This document shows, in pieces, positions 8,542 through 18,661 of a stretch of DNA of 64,000 nt; position 1 is the stretch's first letter; each line of letters begins with the position of its first letter. The stretch spans positions 32,737 to 96,736 of the forward strand of contig NZ_BMTL01000037.1 in the NCBI RefSeq assembly GCF_014649655.1, in the 5' to 3' direction. This stretch comes from Streptomyces humidus (GTDB lineage Bacteria; Actinomycetota; Actinomycetes; Streptomycetales; Streptomycetaceae). Both the position numbers and the translations under genes were made by a program. A model generated the notes under the pieces. It was not told where the DNA came from. It saw only the letters and a list, made by a program, of their open reading frames with translations, and searched no databases.

Positions 8542-8988
8542 ATGGTCCTCGCTCTGACTGTGTGCGGAATCGTCGTGGCCCTGGTGGTGCTGGGGTTGTT
8601 CGTCTTCGGCCTGCGCCGCAGACTCATCCAGCGCTCCGGCGGCACCTTCGACTGTTCGCTGCGCTGGGACGTCCCCGAGGAACCGGACACGAGCGGGAAA
8701 GGCTGGAGCTACGGCGTCGCCCGCTACAACGGCGACCGCATCGAGTGGTACCGGGTCTTCTCCTACGCCTACCGCCCGCGCCGCGTCCTGGAACGCGGCT
8801 CGATCGAGGTGGCCGGCCGCCGGCTCCCCGAGGGGGAGGAGGAGCTGGCGTTGCTGTCCGACGCGGTCGTCCTCGTCTGTGTGCACCGCGGGACCCGTCT
8901 CGAACTCGCGATGAGCGAGGACGCCTTGACCGGGTTCCTCGCCTGGCTGGAGGCGGCGCCGCCCGGACAACGGGTGAATGTGGCCTGA
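8542..8988 (+). CDS. DUF2550 family membrane-anchored protein
   Basis: The 148-residue protein has one N-terminal transmembrane helix (VLALTVCGIVVALVVLGLFVFGL) and an Arg-rich stop-transfer (RRRL). A soluble domain of about 115 residues follows, with conserved aromatic features (SYGVARYNGDRIEWYRVFSYAYRPRR). This matches DUF2550, found next to atpC across actinobacteria; its function is unknown. An ATG at 8542 has AGGAGG at 8527-8532. A GTG at 8536 is in frame but too close to that site. The last codons and stop are part of a 63-bp tandem duplication. Confidence 0.85.
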   Translation: MVLALTVCGIVVALVVLGLFVFGLRRRLIQRSGGTFDCSLRWDVPEEPDTSGKGWSYGVARYNGDRIEWYRVFSYAYRPRRVLERGSIEVAGRRLPEGEEELALLSDAVVLVCVHRGTRLELAMSEDALTGFLAWLEAAPPGQRVNVA

Positions 8989-9103
8989 TTCCTTGCCCGT
9001 TGGGTGGGGGTGCCCCCGGACGAAGTCTGGGGGAGGGTGAATGTGGCCTGATTCCTTGCCCGTTGGGTGGGGGTGCCCCCGGACGAAGTCTGGGGGAGGG
9101 TGA
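8972..9103. repeat. 63-bp tandem duplication spanning the DUF2550 stop codon
   Basis: The segment 8972-9034 is repeated essentially perfectly at 9035-9097, and a third copy starts at 9098 (GGGTGAA) before diverging. Each unit contains the last codons and TGA of the DUF2550 gene. Each also holds a G/C inverted element (TGGGGGTGCCCCC ... TCTGGGGGAGG) of a kind I recognise as dispersed in Streptomyces genomes. Two exact copies imply a recent duplication or active homogenisation. Confidence 0.9.
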
Positions 9104-9105
9104 AC

Positions 9106-9168
9106 GTGACGAAAAGACCTCACCCTCCCCCGGAAGAGGTCCGGGAGAGGGTGAGGTCTTTTCGTCAC
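9106..9168. terminator. Long bidirectional terminator between DUF2550 and chiC
   Basis: A 22-bp perfect inverted repeat (9106-9127 with 9147-9168) continues inward after one mismatch as a 6-bp stem (9129-9134 with 9140-9145, loop AGAGG). The arms carry GAAAAGACC / GGTCTTTTC, so each strand has a T-run in the right place. It sits between convergent genes and should terminate both. Confidence 0.9.
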
Positions 9169-9194
9169 GCGGTCACGCGCGTGCGGTCATGCGC

Positions 9195-11027
<1,833 letters not shown>

Positions 11028-11087
11028 CCTGCGCCTCCTCGGGGGAGTCGGGGGGCGTGACTGAGCCTTCACACCCACGGTGCCGCG

Positions 11088-11116
11088 AGAATAGAAAGGT
11101 CTGGACCACGGGTCAA
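11088..11116 (-). promoter_or_regulatory. chiC promoter (-35 TTGACC, -10 TATTCT)
   Basis: Read on the minus strand, TTGACC (11111-11116) and TATTCT (11088-11093) are separated by exactly 17 bp, a vegetative-type promoter. Transcription would start near 11081, leaving a leader of about 55 nt. One operator repeat fills the spacer and the other lies just upstream of the -35 box. Confidence 0.75.
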
Positions 11117-11129
11117 TAGGTCTGGACCA
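11097..11129 (-). promoter_or_regulatory. Two 12-bp direct repeats, chitinase operators (DasR dre-like)
   Basis: The 12-mer TGGTCCAGACCT occurs exactly twice on the minus strand (11097-11108 and 11118-11129), 21 bp or two helical turns apart. It equals the direct repeat known from Streptomyces chitinase promoters for chitin induction and glucose repression. It also overlaps the DasR consensus (ACTGGTCTAGACCA-like). The upstream copy reads ACTGGTCCAGACCT. DasR is the GntR-family N-acetylglucosamine sensor. Confidence 0.85.
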
Positions 11130-11138
11130 GTGCGGCGG

Positions 11139-11819
11139 TCAAACCTCCGCGCCCCCTCCGGATCCCGTGTGTACGCCCAACTCCTTTGCCAGTACCGCCG
11201 CTTGCACCCGGCTGCGCAGCTCCAGCTTTCCCAGCAGCCGGCTGACGTGCGTCTTCACCGTCGCCTCCGCCATGTGGAGACGCCCGGCGATGCCGGCGTT
11301 GGACAGTCCCTGGCCCAGGCAGACCAGGACCTCGCGTTCCCGCCGGGTCAGCGAGTCCAGCACGGTGGGATCGGCCGCGGGGGCGCGCACCGGCCGTGCG
11401 GCGAACTCGGCGATCAGGCGGCGGGTCACGGCCGGCGCGATCAGGCCCTCCCCGCCCGCCACCGTCCGCACCGCCGCGAGCAGGTCCTTCGCCTCCGTGT
11501 TCTTCAGCAGGAACCCGGCCGCACCCGCCCGCAGGGCGCCGAACACGTACTCGTCGAGGTCGAAGGTGGTCAGCACCAACACGTCGGCCAGGCCCTCCTC
11601 GACGACCTTGCGCGTCGCCGACACCCCGTCCAGCCGCGGCATCTGAATGTCCATCAGAACGAGGTCGGGGCGCAGCTCCCGGGCCAGCGCCACCGCCTCC
11701 TCGCCGTCCGCCGCCTCACCGACCACCTCGATGTCGGGCGCGCTGCGCAGAATGAGGACGAGTCCCGCGCGGACGGCGGACTGGTCCTCGGCCACCAGCA
11801 CCCGGATGACGGCGCTCAC
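11139..11819 (-). CDS. chiR: Response regulator, NarL/LuxR type (ChiR)
   Basis: The 226-residue protein has a receiver domain (VLVAEDQSAVRAGLVLIL; phosphoacceptor Asp in LVLMDIQMP) and a LuxR-type HTH (LTRREREVLVCLGQGLSNAGIAGRLHMAEATVKTHVSRLLGKL). A GTG start at 11819 overlaps the stop of the kinase gene as GTGA, so the pair is coupled. The order kinase-regulator-chitinase matches the chiS-chiR-chiC locus described in S. coelicolor, where ChiR is needed for normal chiC expression. Assignment rests on family plus context. Its 3' end lies only 9 bp from the upstream chiC operator repeat. Confidence 0.88.
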   Translation of the reverse strand: MSAVIRVLVAEDQSAVRAGLVLILRSAPDIEVVGEAADGEEAVALARELRPDLVLMDIQMPRLDGVSATRKVVEEGLADVLVLTTFDLDEYVFGALRAGAAGFLLKNTEAKDLLAAVRTVAGGEGLIAPAVTRRLIAEFAARPVRAPAADPTVLDSLTRREREVLVCLGQGLSNAGIAGRLHMAEATVKTHVSRLLGKLELRSRVQAAVLAKELGVHTGSGGGAEV

Positions 11820-12988
11820 GCGGACTCTCCTTCCAGGGGCAGAACGGCGTGCACGGTCCAGCGCGAGCCCTCCGGCCCGGCGGCGAACGTGCCGCCCAGC
11901 AGCGCCGCCCGCTCCCGCATCCCGACGAGCCCGGCGCCCGAGCCGGGTGCGCGGGGCCCGTCCCGGTGACCGTACGGACTGCACACCCGCAGGTCGAGCG
12001 CACCGCCGCGGCGGACGAGGCCGACGGTGACCCGGCCGGGGCACGCGTGCTTGAGGGCGTTGGTCAGCGCCTCCTGGACGATGCGGTAGGCGGCGAACTC
12101 GACGGGCGTGGGGACCCTGCCGTGACAGGCGTCGAGGCTGACGTCGAGGCCGCCTGCGCGGGCGCCCTCGACGAGGGCCTCCAGACCGTCGAGGGTGGGA
12201 GCGGCGGCCGGCTCGCGTTCCCCGCTGCCGTCGCGCAGGATCCCGATCATCCGCCGCATCTCCACCAGCCCCTCGACACTGTTCTCACGGATGACGGTCA
12301 GGGCCCGCCGGGAGGTGTCCGGATCGTCGATCGAGAGGGCCGCCGTCGAGTGGATGGCGATCGCGGAGAGATGGTTGGCGACCATGTCGTGCAACTCCCT
12401 GGCCATCCGCGCCCGTTCGGCCGTGACCGCCTGGGCGCGGTCGGTCTCGGCGAGCAGCGCGGTCTGCTCGGCCCGCAGCCGGGCGGCCTCGGCGGCGTCA
12501 CGGTGATCGCGCACGATCCAGCCGGTGGCGGCCGGCCCGTATGCGACGGCGCCCACCACCACGCCGATCAGCAGCGCCCCCGGCACCCGCCACACCGCGA
12601 ACGGCACCAGCGTCCCCGCCACCGTGAGCAGCCCGGTGATCCACTGGATGCGGCGGGCGGAGGTGAGCGGGCCGTACAGAACGGCCGCGTACATGACGTC
12701 GGTGAACATCAGCACGGTGGCCAGGCTGCCCTGGGTCGCGAGGTCCGCGGTCACGGTGACCCCGGCGACGGTCAGAGCCGTGCGCGGGGCCGCCCGGCGC
12801 AGGAGTTCGCAGCCGGCCATCACGGTGAGCGGCAGCAGCACCGGCCAGGGACCGTCGAAGAGGGTGATCGGGTCGTCGGACCGCCGGGTGCTCAGCCCGA
12901 TGGCCGCCAGGAGCAGTCCGCCGAGCAGCCCGCCGACCGCGACGCACACGTCGAAGCGGTGCGGACGGGGTAGTCGTCGTGCCGGCAT
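11816..12988 (-). CDS. chiS: Sensor histidine kinase, HisKA_3 family (ChiS)
   Basis: The 390-residue kinase has about five N-terminal membrane helices (residues 10-160) and almost no extracytoplasmic loop. A HisKA_3 dimerisation helix follows (RARMARELHDMVANHLSAIAIHS, phospho-His in ELHD). The ATPase domain has an N-box (QEALTNALKHA) and a G-box (GSGAGLVGMRERAALLGG). Membrane-embedded sensing suggests a signal within or at the membrane. The ATG at 12988 has GGAGG just upstream; ATGs at 12997 and 13015 are in frame and possible. Divergent from the membrane-protein gene at 13142. Confidence 0.88.
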   Translation of the reverse strand: MPARRLPRPHRFDVCVAVGGLLGGLLLAAIGLSTRRSDDPITLFDGPWPVLLPLTVMAGCELLRRAAPRTALTVAGVTVTADLATQGSLATVLMFTDVMYAAVLYGPLTSARRIQWITGLLTVAGTLVPFAVWRVPGALLIGVVVGAVAYGPAATGWIVRDHRDAAEAARLRAEQTALLAETDRAQAVTAERARMARELHDMVANHLSAIAIHSTAALSIDDPDTSRRALTVIRENSVEGLVEMRRMIGILRDGSGEREPAAAPTLDGLEALVEGARAGGLDVSLDACHGRVPTPVEFAAYRIVQEALTNALKHACPGRVTVGLVRRGGALDLRVCSPYGHRDGPRAPGSGAGLVGMRERAALLGGTFAAGPEGSRWTVHAVLPLEGESA

Positions 12989-13141
12989 GCCCTCCATCCA
13001 ACACGCCTCTCGCATCGGGCGCCTGCTGCCCGGGGACGGTCCCGGACTGCATCTTTCGATGTACCCCCGGTTCGTCATCGGCGACGACGAGGACGAGCCC
13101 GCCCGACGGGAGCCTGGAAGGGTGACCGAGGGGAGCGAACC

Positions 13142-13711
13142 GTGATCGTCGCGCTGATCGTCGCCTGCGAGGTGGCTTTCTGGGTGCTGCTGGCCGCCGG
13201 ACTGACACTCCGCTACGTGTTCCGCATGCCGAGGCTGGGCCTGGCCCTGCTGCTGTGCGAGCCGCTGCTGGAGGTCGTGCTGTTCGCCGTGACCGCGGTC
13301 GACCTGAGCAACGGCGCCGAGCCGGACTGGCGGCACGGCCTCGCAGCCGTCTACATCGGCTTCACCGTGGGCCTCGGACACTCCACGATCCGGTGGGCCG
13401 ACGCCCGGGTCGCCCACCGCTTCGCCGGCGGCCCGCCGCCGGTGCGGCCACCGAAGTACGGCACGGCCCGCGCCGTCCACGAGTGGAAGGTCGCGGGCCG
13501 CTGGACCCTCGCCGCGCTGGTGGCCGCGGCCCTGCTGGAGGCGGCCGTCCGGTACGTCGGCGGCGACGGCGACACCGGCTCGCTGCGGGCGTGGCAGCAG
13601 CGGATGCTGTTCGTCGTCGGCGTCAACGTCGTCATCGCCGCGAGCTACACCCTGTTCCCGAAGAGAAGGCCGAAGGGCGAACCGGAGCGGGAACCGGCCA
13701 ACCTGGGCTGA
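13142..13711 (+). CDS. Integral membrane protein of unknown function
   Basis: The 189-residue product has hydrophobic segments near residues 2-24, 32-52, 66-84, 118-138 and 155-172. Between them is a charged cytoplasmic-looking stretch (RWADARVAHRFAGGPPPVRPPKYGTARAVHEWK). I do not recognise a catalytic motif. A GTG start at 13142 has GAGGGGA upstream. It is divergently transcribed from chiS over 153 bp, so the two may share regulation, but no operator is obvious. The protein ends in a Lys/Arg/Pro-rich tail. Confidence 0.75.
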   Translation: MIVALIVACEVAFWVLLAAGLTLRYVFRMPRLGLALLLCEPLLEVVLFAVTAVDLSNGAEPDWRHGLAAVYIGFTVGLGHSTIRWADARVAHRFAGGPPPVRPPKYGTARAVHEWKVAGRWTLAALVAAALLEAAVRYVGGDGDTGSLRAWQQRMLFVVGVNVVIAASYTLFPKRRPKGEPEREPANLG

Positions 13712-13752
13712 CCGTCCGTGCCGTGAGGTCGTGGCGCGCGGGGCGCCTCCCC

Positions 13753-14325
13753 TCAGCGTTCGCCGCCCGGCACCCACAGGACGTCGCCCGTGGCCTTGTT
13801 GGCCGTGCGGGCCAGAATGAAGAGCAGGTCCGAGAGCCGGTTGAGATAGGTCGCGGTCAGCGGGTTCATCACCTCGCCGTGCACCTCCAGCGCAGCCCAG
13901 GTGGAGCGTTCGGCCCGCCGCACGACCGTGCAGGCCTGGTGCAGCAGGGCCGCTCCCGGGGCGCCGCCGGGAAGGATGAACGAGCGCAGCTTCTCCAGCC
14001 GCTCGTTGAAGCGGTCGCAGTCCGCCTCCAGCCGGTCGACGTAGAACTGCTCGACGCGCAGCGGCGGGAACTCGGGGTTCTCCGCCACCGGCGTCGACAG
14101 GTCCGCGCCGACGTCGAACAGGTCGTTCTGGACGCGGGTGAGGACCGCGACGAGTTCCTCGTCGAGCCCGCCCAGCGCGAGAGCGGTGCCGATGACCGCG
14201 TTCGCCTCGTTGGCGTCCGCGTACGCGGCGATCCGCAGGTCGGTCTTGGCGACCCGGCTCATGTCGCCGAGGTTCGTGGTGCCCTGGTCGCCGGTCCTGG
14301 TGTAGATGCGCGTCAGATTGACCAT
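13753..14325 (-). CDS. Cob(I)alamin adenosyltransferase, PduO type
   Basis: The enzyme transfers the adenosyl group of ATP to cob(I)alamin, making adenosylcobalamin. The 190-residue protein starts with the ATP-binding signature TRIYTRTGDQGTTNLGDMSRVAKTD. It has the core helices with RRAERST and YLNRLSDLLFILAR. Length and motifs match the PduO family rather than the CobA or EutT families. It lies convergent to the membrane protein at 13142, with 41 bp between. In this window it has a plausible client pathway: methylmalonyl-CoA epimerase and MeaB near 30-33 kb serve the B12-dependent methylmalonyl-CoA mutase, which is not in the window. Confidence 0.92.
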   Translation of the reverse strand: MVNLTRIYTRTGDQGTTNLGDMSRVAKTDLRIAAYADANEANAVIGTALALGGLDEELVAVLTRVQNDLFDVGADLSTPVAENPEFPPLRVEQFYVDRLEADCDRFNERLEKLRSFILPGGAPGAALLHQACTVVRRAERSTWAALEVHGEVMNPLTATYLNRLSDLLFILARTANKATGDVLWVPGGER

Positions 14326-14825
14326 GCCGCCAATCTAGACGGTCCCCGCCGGTGCGCTCCGTTCCCTCCGTCACTGCGGCGCCCCTTGGATCACTTCAGG
14401 GTCAAACGGTGTGAATCGGGCAGGAATTGACGACGTGACCGGTGTCTCACGCCCTGAGACGTGAAACGCGTTACTAAGCGGTCACACAGCGCCTCGGGAC
14501 CGCTAATCTCCGGCCGAGAGGCACACGGACAGGTGCAGGAACGGGCAACCGTGCGGGCAACCGGACGGAGGCCCGGGCGGACGGCCGGACAGGCGACCGG
14601 AACGGCTGGGCCGGATGGCTGAACGCCGGTGACATCGACGCGTGAGCGGGCAGGGCTTCTACAGACGCCGCACCGCACAGGCCCCACGGGCCTCACCCCT
14701 GCGGGTGAATTCGGTATCGGTTCGCTCACAGACGGCAACCTCCGGCCGCTTCACGTAGTCAGAGGATGCAACGCACCACCGGACATCACACCGCGGAGCA
14801 CGAGACGCACGCTTAGGGGAGCGCT
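14326..14825. other. 500-bp gap before the STAS gene, with a promoter candidate
   Basis: No supported gene. A possible promoter for the STAS gene is GTCACA at 14481-14486 with TAATCT at 14504-14509 (17-bp spacer), which would give a leader of about 310 nt. The middle part (14520-14640) is low-complexity CGG-rich sequence with repeated GGCNACCGGA-like words. A minus-strand ORF at 14391-14738 lacks family resemblance and a ribosome site. Confidence 0.4.
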
Positions 14826-15149
14826 ATGCACATCAGGGGCGACCACGTCGAGCTGGTCGTCGGGGGCCGTCTCGACGTCCGCAGCGCGGCGGACGCCCGT
14901 ACGGCCCTGCACACGGCCGTCGACGACGGAGTCGGCGACCTGGTGCTCGACCTGTCCGAACTGGATTCCTGGGACGCCACCGGACTCGGTGTCATCATGG
15001 GCGTCCACCGACGGGCGGGCCGCTGCGGCCGACGGCTGGTGCTGCGTGACGTACCGCCGCAGATGCAACGCCTGCTGGTGGCCACCCGGCTGCACCGCAT
15101 CCTCGCGATCGAGGGCGGCATCGGCGTGGAGTCGCTGCCCCGGGTGTGA
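14826..15149 (+). CDS. STAS-domain anti-anti-sigma factor-like protein
   Basis: The 107-residue protein is a single STAS domain (SpoIIAA/BldG type). It has the beta start HIRGDHVELVVGGRLDVRSA, then VLDLSELDSWDATGLGVIMGVHRRA, where the phosphorylatable Ser is normally in a DSSGL-type motif. Here the motif reads DSWDATGLG, with a Thr in the usual phospho-site region. STAS proteins release sigma factors by binding anti-sigma kinases. No cognate anti-sigma or sigma gene is adjacent. The ATG has GGGGAG immediately upstream. Confidence 0.88.
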   Translation: MHIRGDHVELVVGGRLDVRSAADARTALHTAVDDGVGDLVLDLSELDSWDATGLGVIMGVHRRAGRCGRRLVLRDVPPQMQRLLVATRLHRILAIEGGIGVESLPRV

Positions 15150-15382
15150 CCCGAGGGGGCCGTGGCCTGCGCGGGGAACGCGTGACGGGCGCAATCCTCA
15201 CAAGACCGTGACGCTTCGGGCGGCGTGCCACCCCGGACTGTCGTAGACACTGTGCGAAGGTTTACGGTTCGTCTGCCCGCTGCTCTCAGCCTCGAGCGGG
15301 CACCGGACCAGAAGCGACAGCGCAGTGTGCAGCAAGGCCGGGAGGGGCTACCGCCACACGACGCTTTTGGGGGCTCGAACCC

Positions 15383-17914
15383 ATGGACCCGAACCCGCGG
15401 GGACCCGAGGAGTACGGCCAGGACGGCGACGGGAAAGCTGCGCGTCCGCGCCCATCCAGGGACCCCCTCACACCCGACTTCGGCCAGCACCAGCCGGCCC
15501 AGGCCCGCACGGTGCGGCTCGTGGTCGGCGAACACCTGCTCACCGTCAACCCGGTGGACGGCAGCGAGACGGAACGGCGCCCGCCCGGGTCGCAGGAGAC
15601 CGAACGGCCCGTCAAGCGCACGCCCGAGCAGCGCGCCGAGACCGAGCGCGCCGCCCGGCCGCCCGCCTCCGCCGGACCGGCCCGCTCCTCATGGCCGCTC
15701 CAGGGCCGCCAGGACGAACGCGAGCAACTGGTCAGGTTCCTCGCCCGCGGCCGCTCCGTCCGCGTCACCGGCGCTCCCGGCTCCGGCCGCACCAGCCTCC
15801 TCGACCTCGTGGCCGAGGACTGCGAGGACCTCGCCCCCGACGGCGTCGTCCGCCTCTCCGGCTTCGGCCGCACCGCCTCCGAGCTGCTGCACGACCTCTT
15901 CCACGCCGTCCACGACGCCCCCCGGCACCGGCCCGCGGACGACGAACTGCGCGCCCTCGTCCGCGAGATCGGCGCGGTCGTCGTCGTCGACGACATCGAC
16001 CTCGGCGGCGCCGCCCTCGACGAACTGCTCGACGCCACGCCCGAGTGCGCCTTCCTGCTCGGCGCCGCCCCGGACGCCCCGGCGCCCTCCGCGGAGTCCG
16101 CCGTCGAGGAGGTCGCGCTCACCGGGCTCGACCGCGCGGGCGGCGTCGAGGTCATCGAGCAGGCCGTCGGCCGGGTCCTCACCGAGGAGGAGGCCAACTG
16201 GGCCGGCGACCTCTGGTTCGAGTCCGAGGGCCTGCCGCTGCGCTTCGTCCAGGCGGGCGCCCTCCTCTCGCAGCGCGACCGGCTGCGGGCCGGCGCCGAC
16301 GCCGTGGAGGCCTTCGGCGTCTTCGAGGACGCCCGGCCGCTCCCCGGCCCGGTGGACGCCGTCGCCGGGGCCGGCGCGTCGGAGGAGATACCCCTGCCCT
16401 CGCTCGGCGAGGCCGCCGCGCCCGCGCCGCTCCTCGCCGCCCGCCTCAGCGCCTCCGCCCGTGCCGCACTGCGGTTCGCCGTCGCCCTCGGCGGCGAGGT
16501 CCCGCACCAGGCCCATCTGCCCGCCCTGGTCGGCGACACCCACGCCGACTCGGCCCTCGGCGAACTGGCCGCCTGCGGACTCGTCTCCCCGGTCGGCGGC
16601 GCCCGCTACCGCCTCGCCTTCGGCGTCCAGGCCCAGCTCGAGGCCGCCGGATACGCCGACGACGTCGAGGCCCGGGTCCGGACCGTCGCCCAGCACTACG
16701 CCTGGTGGGCCGGACATCCCTCGGTCACGCCCGAGCGGGTGTGCGCCGAGGCCGACGCCGTGCTCGCCGCCCTCGTCGCCGTCGTCCCGGGCACCACCCG
16801 CCCCGACGAGGGCGAGGAGGCCACCGCGGTCCGGCTCGCCCGCACGGCCGCGCCCGCGTTCGCCGCGGGGCTGCACTGGCGCGCCTGGGAGAGCGCCCTG
16901 CACGAGGGCGCCGAAGCGGCCCGGCTGGCGGGCGAGTCCGCCGACCGCGCCTACTTCCACCATGAACTGGGCGTCCTCGCCCTGTGCACCGGCGACCTCG
17001 ACCGCGCCCGCTCCGAGCTGGAGGCATCCCTCGCCCTGCGCGGGGCCATCGCCGACAAGCGCGGAACCGTGACCGGCCGCCGCGCCCTCGCACTGGTCGC
17101 CGACGCCTCCGGCGACCTGCCCGGACCGTTGACGGCGACGGCCGACGAGGAGGCTCCCGACGCCCGCCAGGAGGAGCCGGCGTCCGCGCCGCGCGGCTTC
17201 CGGGCGGAGCTTCCGTTCTTTCCGCCGGAGGCCGAGAGCGTCGTCGCCCGCCACGAGCCGTTCACGCCTGCGCCCCGGCACCACCGCGGCGGTCTGAAGG
17301 GCCTGGCCAGGCGCAACCTCGTCGCGGCCGGCGCGGGTGCGCTGCTCGTCGCCGTGCTCGGCACGGTGGTGACGCTCGGCGCGACCTCCGACAACGATGC
17401 CCACAACCCCTCCGACCGGGTGGGCGTCAGCCCGACCGCCACCGACGGCCAGGACGACGGGGGGCCGAACCCCGACACCCCCGGCGACGGCGGGGCGGCC
17501 TCCGACTCGGGCGAGGCGACCAGCAGGCCGACCGACCCCGGTCCGGACGGCACGATGGGCACGTCGGACGACCCGACGCCGACGGGGACGGCCGAACCGT
17601 CCTCGGAGACGAGCGGTTCGCCCGGCCCGGGGCCCGGAGGCTCGCCGTCCGGCACGCCCGAGCCGTCCTCGTCGCCCAGCCGGAGCCCGAAGCCCTCGGC
17701 GTCGCCGTCGGCGTCGCCGTCGGAGAGCCCGTCCTCCTCCGCGAGCCCGTCACCGTCGGACACCGGCTCGCCCTCCGGGACGCCGACCGGCGCCACGTCG
17801 AACTCGGCGAGCAGCTCGATGTCGTCCTCGCCCGGCAGCTCCCTCAGCTCCGCCGGACCTGCCGGACCCGCCGCGGGCACCGGCACACCGGCCTCGCCGG
17901 ACCAGGTGATCTGA
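15383..17914 (+). CDS. Membrane-anchored STAND/AAA-like ATPase with Ser/Pro-rich C-terminal tail
   Basis: The 843-residue protein has four visible parts. An acidic/Pro-rich N-terminus (1-105) precedes an ATPase core with GAPGSGRTS at 130-138 and a Walker B-like VVVVDDIDL. The Walker A lysine is replaced by Arg136. A helical region (about 330-600) resembles winged-helix and TPR-like parts of STAND proteins. A single transmembrane helix at about 646-668 (LVAAGAGALLVAVLGTVVTLGA) leads into a 175-residue tail of Ser, Pro, Thr, Gly and Asp. Arginines before the helix put the ATPase inside the cell and the tail outside. The ribosome site is weak. Function unknown; a sensor or wall-linked signalling role is inference. 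Confidence 0.8.
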   Translation: MDPNPRGPEEYGQDGDGKAARPRPSRDPLTPDFGQHQPAQARTVRLVVGEHLLTVNPVDGSETERRPPGSQETERPVKRTPEQRAETERAARPPASAGPARSSWPLQGRQDEREQLVRFLARGRSVRVTGAPGSGRTSLLDLVAEDCEDLAPDGVVRLSGFGRTASELLHDLFHAVHDAPRHRPADDELRALVREIGAVVVVDDIDLGGAALDELLDATPECAFLLGAAPDAPAPSAESAVEEVALTGLDRAGGVEVIEQAVGRVLTEEEANWAGDLWFESEGLPLRFVQAGALLSQRDRLRAGADAVEAFGVFEDARPLPGPVDAVAGAGASEEIPLPSLGEAAAPAPLLAARLSASARAALRFAVALGGEVPHQAHLPALVGDTHADSALGELAACGLVSPVGGARYRLAFGVQAQLEAAGYADDVEARVRTVAQHYAWWAGHPSVTPERVCAEADAVLAALVAVVPGTTRPDEGEEATAVRLARTAAPAFAAGLHWRAWESALHEGAEAARLAGESADRAYFHHELGVLALCTGDLDRARSELEASLALRGAIADKRGTVTGRRALALVADASGDLPGPLTATADEEAPDARQEEPASAPRGFRAELPFFPPEAESVVARHEPFTPAPRHHRGGLKGLARRNLVAAGAGALLVAVLGTVVTLGATSDNDAHNPSDRVGVSPTATDGQDDGGPNPDTPGDGGAASDSGEATSRPTDPGPDGTMGTSDDPTPTGTAEPSSETSGSPGPGPGGSPSGTPEPSSSPSRSPKPSASPSASPSESPSSSASPSPSDTGSPSGTPTGATSNSASSSMSSSPGSSLSSAGPAGPAAGTGTPASPDQVI

Positions 17915-17931
17915 GCCCCGGGCACGCGAAC

Positions 17932-17959
17932 GGGCCGGGTTCCTGGGGGAACCCGGCCC
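17932..17959. terminator. Terminator between the STAND-like gene and nucS
   Basis: A perfect 12-bp stem (GGGCCGGGTTCC at 17932-17943 with 17948-17959) has the 4-nt loop TGGG and is followed by TTCTCGTC on the plus strand. The two genes converge here, so it can serve both. Confidence 0.85.
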
Positions 17960-17989
17960 TTCTCGTCGTACGCGCGCGTGCGTGCGTGG

Positions 17990-18661
17990 TCAGAACAGAC
18001 GCAGCTTGTCGTCCTCGATGCCGCGCAGGGCGTTGTAGTCGAGGACCGTGCAGCCGATGCCGCGGTCCGTGGCCAGGACGCGGGCCTGGGGCTTGATCTC
18101 CTGGGCCGCGAACACGCCGCGCACCGGTGCGAGATGCGGGTCGCGGTTCAACAGCTCGAGATAGCGCGTGAGTTGCTCGACCCCGTCGATCTCGCCGCGC
18201 CGCTTGATCTCCACCGCGACGGTCCGCCCGTCCGCGTCCCGGCACAGGATGTCGACCGGGCCGATGGCGGTCATGTACTCGCGGCGGATGAGGGTGTAGC
18301 CCTCGCCCAGGGTCTCGATGCGGTCGGCGAGCAGTTCCTGGAGGTGTGCTTCCACGCCGTCCTTGATCAGGCCGGGATCCACGCCCAGTTCGTGCGACGA
18401 GTCGTGGAGGATCTCCTCCATCGTGATGATGAGCTTCTCGCCGCCTTTGTTGACGACGGTCCACACGCCCTCGTCGTCGCCCGCACCCTCCTTGAGCGTG
18501 CAGGGCGGCGACATCCAGTTCAAGGGCTTGTAGGCGCGGTCGTCCGCATGGATCGAGACGCTGCCGTCCGCCTTCACCAGGATGAGGCGGGGGGCGGAAG
18601 GGAGATGGGCGGTGAGCCGGCCGGCGTAGTCGACGGAACACCGGGCGATGACGAGACGCAT
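17990..18661 (-). CDS. nucS: Mismatch-specific endonuclease NucS (EndoMS)
   Basis: NucS cuts both strands at mismatches and provides mismatch repair in actinobacteria lacking MutS/MutL. The 223-residue protein has the N-terminal DNA-binding/dimerisation part (MRLVIARCSVDYAGRLTAHLPSA). The C-terminal nuclease carries the catalytic set: GPVDILCRDADGRTVAVEIKRR (Asp, Glu-x-Lys). The extreme C-terminus DDKLRLF is the expected beta-clamp-binding tail. I chose the ATG at 18661; it gives the family N-terminus and length, though no clear ribosome site precedes it, so a leaderless mRNA is possible. Divergent from the SCO5389-family gene. Confidence 0.94.
   Translation of the reverse strand: MRLVIARCSVDYAGRLTAHLPSAPRLILVKADGSVSIHADDRAYKPLNWMSPPCTLKEGAGDDEGVWTVVNKGGEKLIITMEEILHDSSHELGVDPGLIKDGVEAHLQELLADRIETLGEGYTLIRREYMTAIGPVDILCRDADGRTVAVEIKRRGEIDGVEQLTRYLELLNRDPHLAPVRGVFAAQEIKPQARVLATDRGIGCTVLDYNALRGIEDDKLRLF

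Noticed and set aside
14391..14738. Minus-strand ORF of 115 codons in the STAS upstream gap
   Set aside because: Pro/Arg/Val-rich without motifs or ribosome site; the region looks like leader or promoter DNA.
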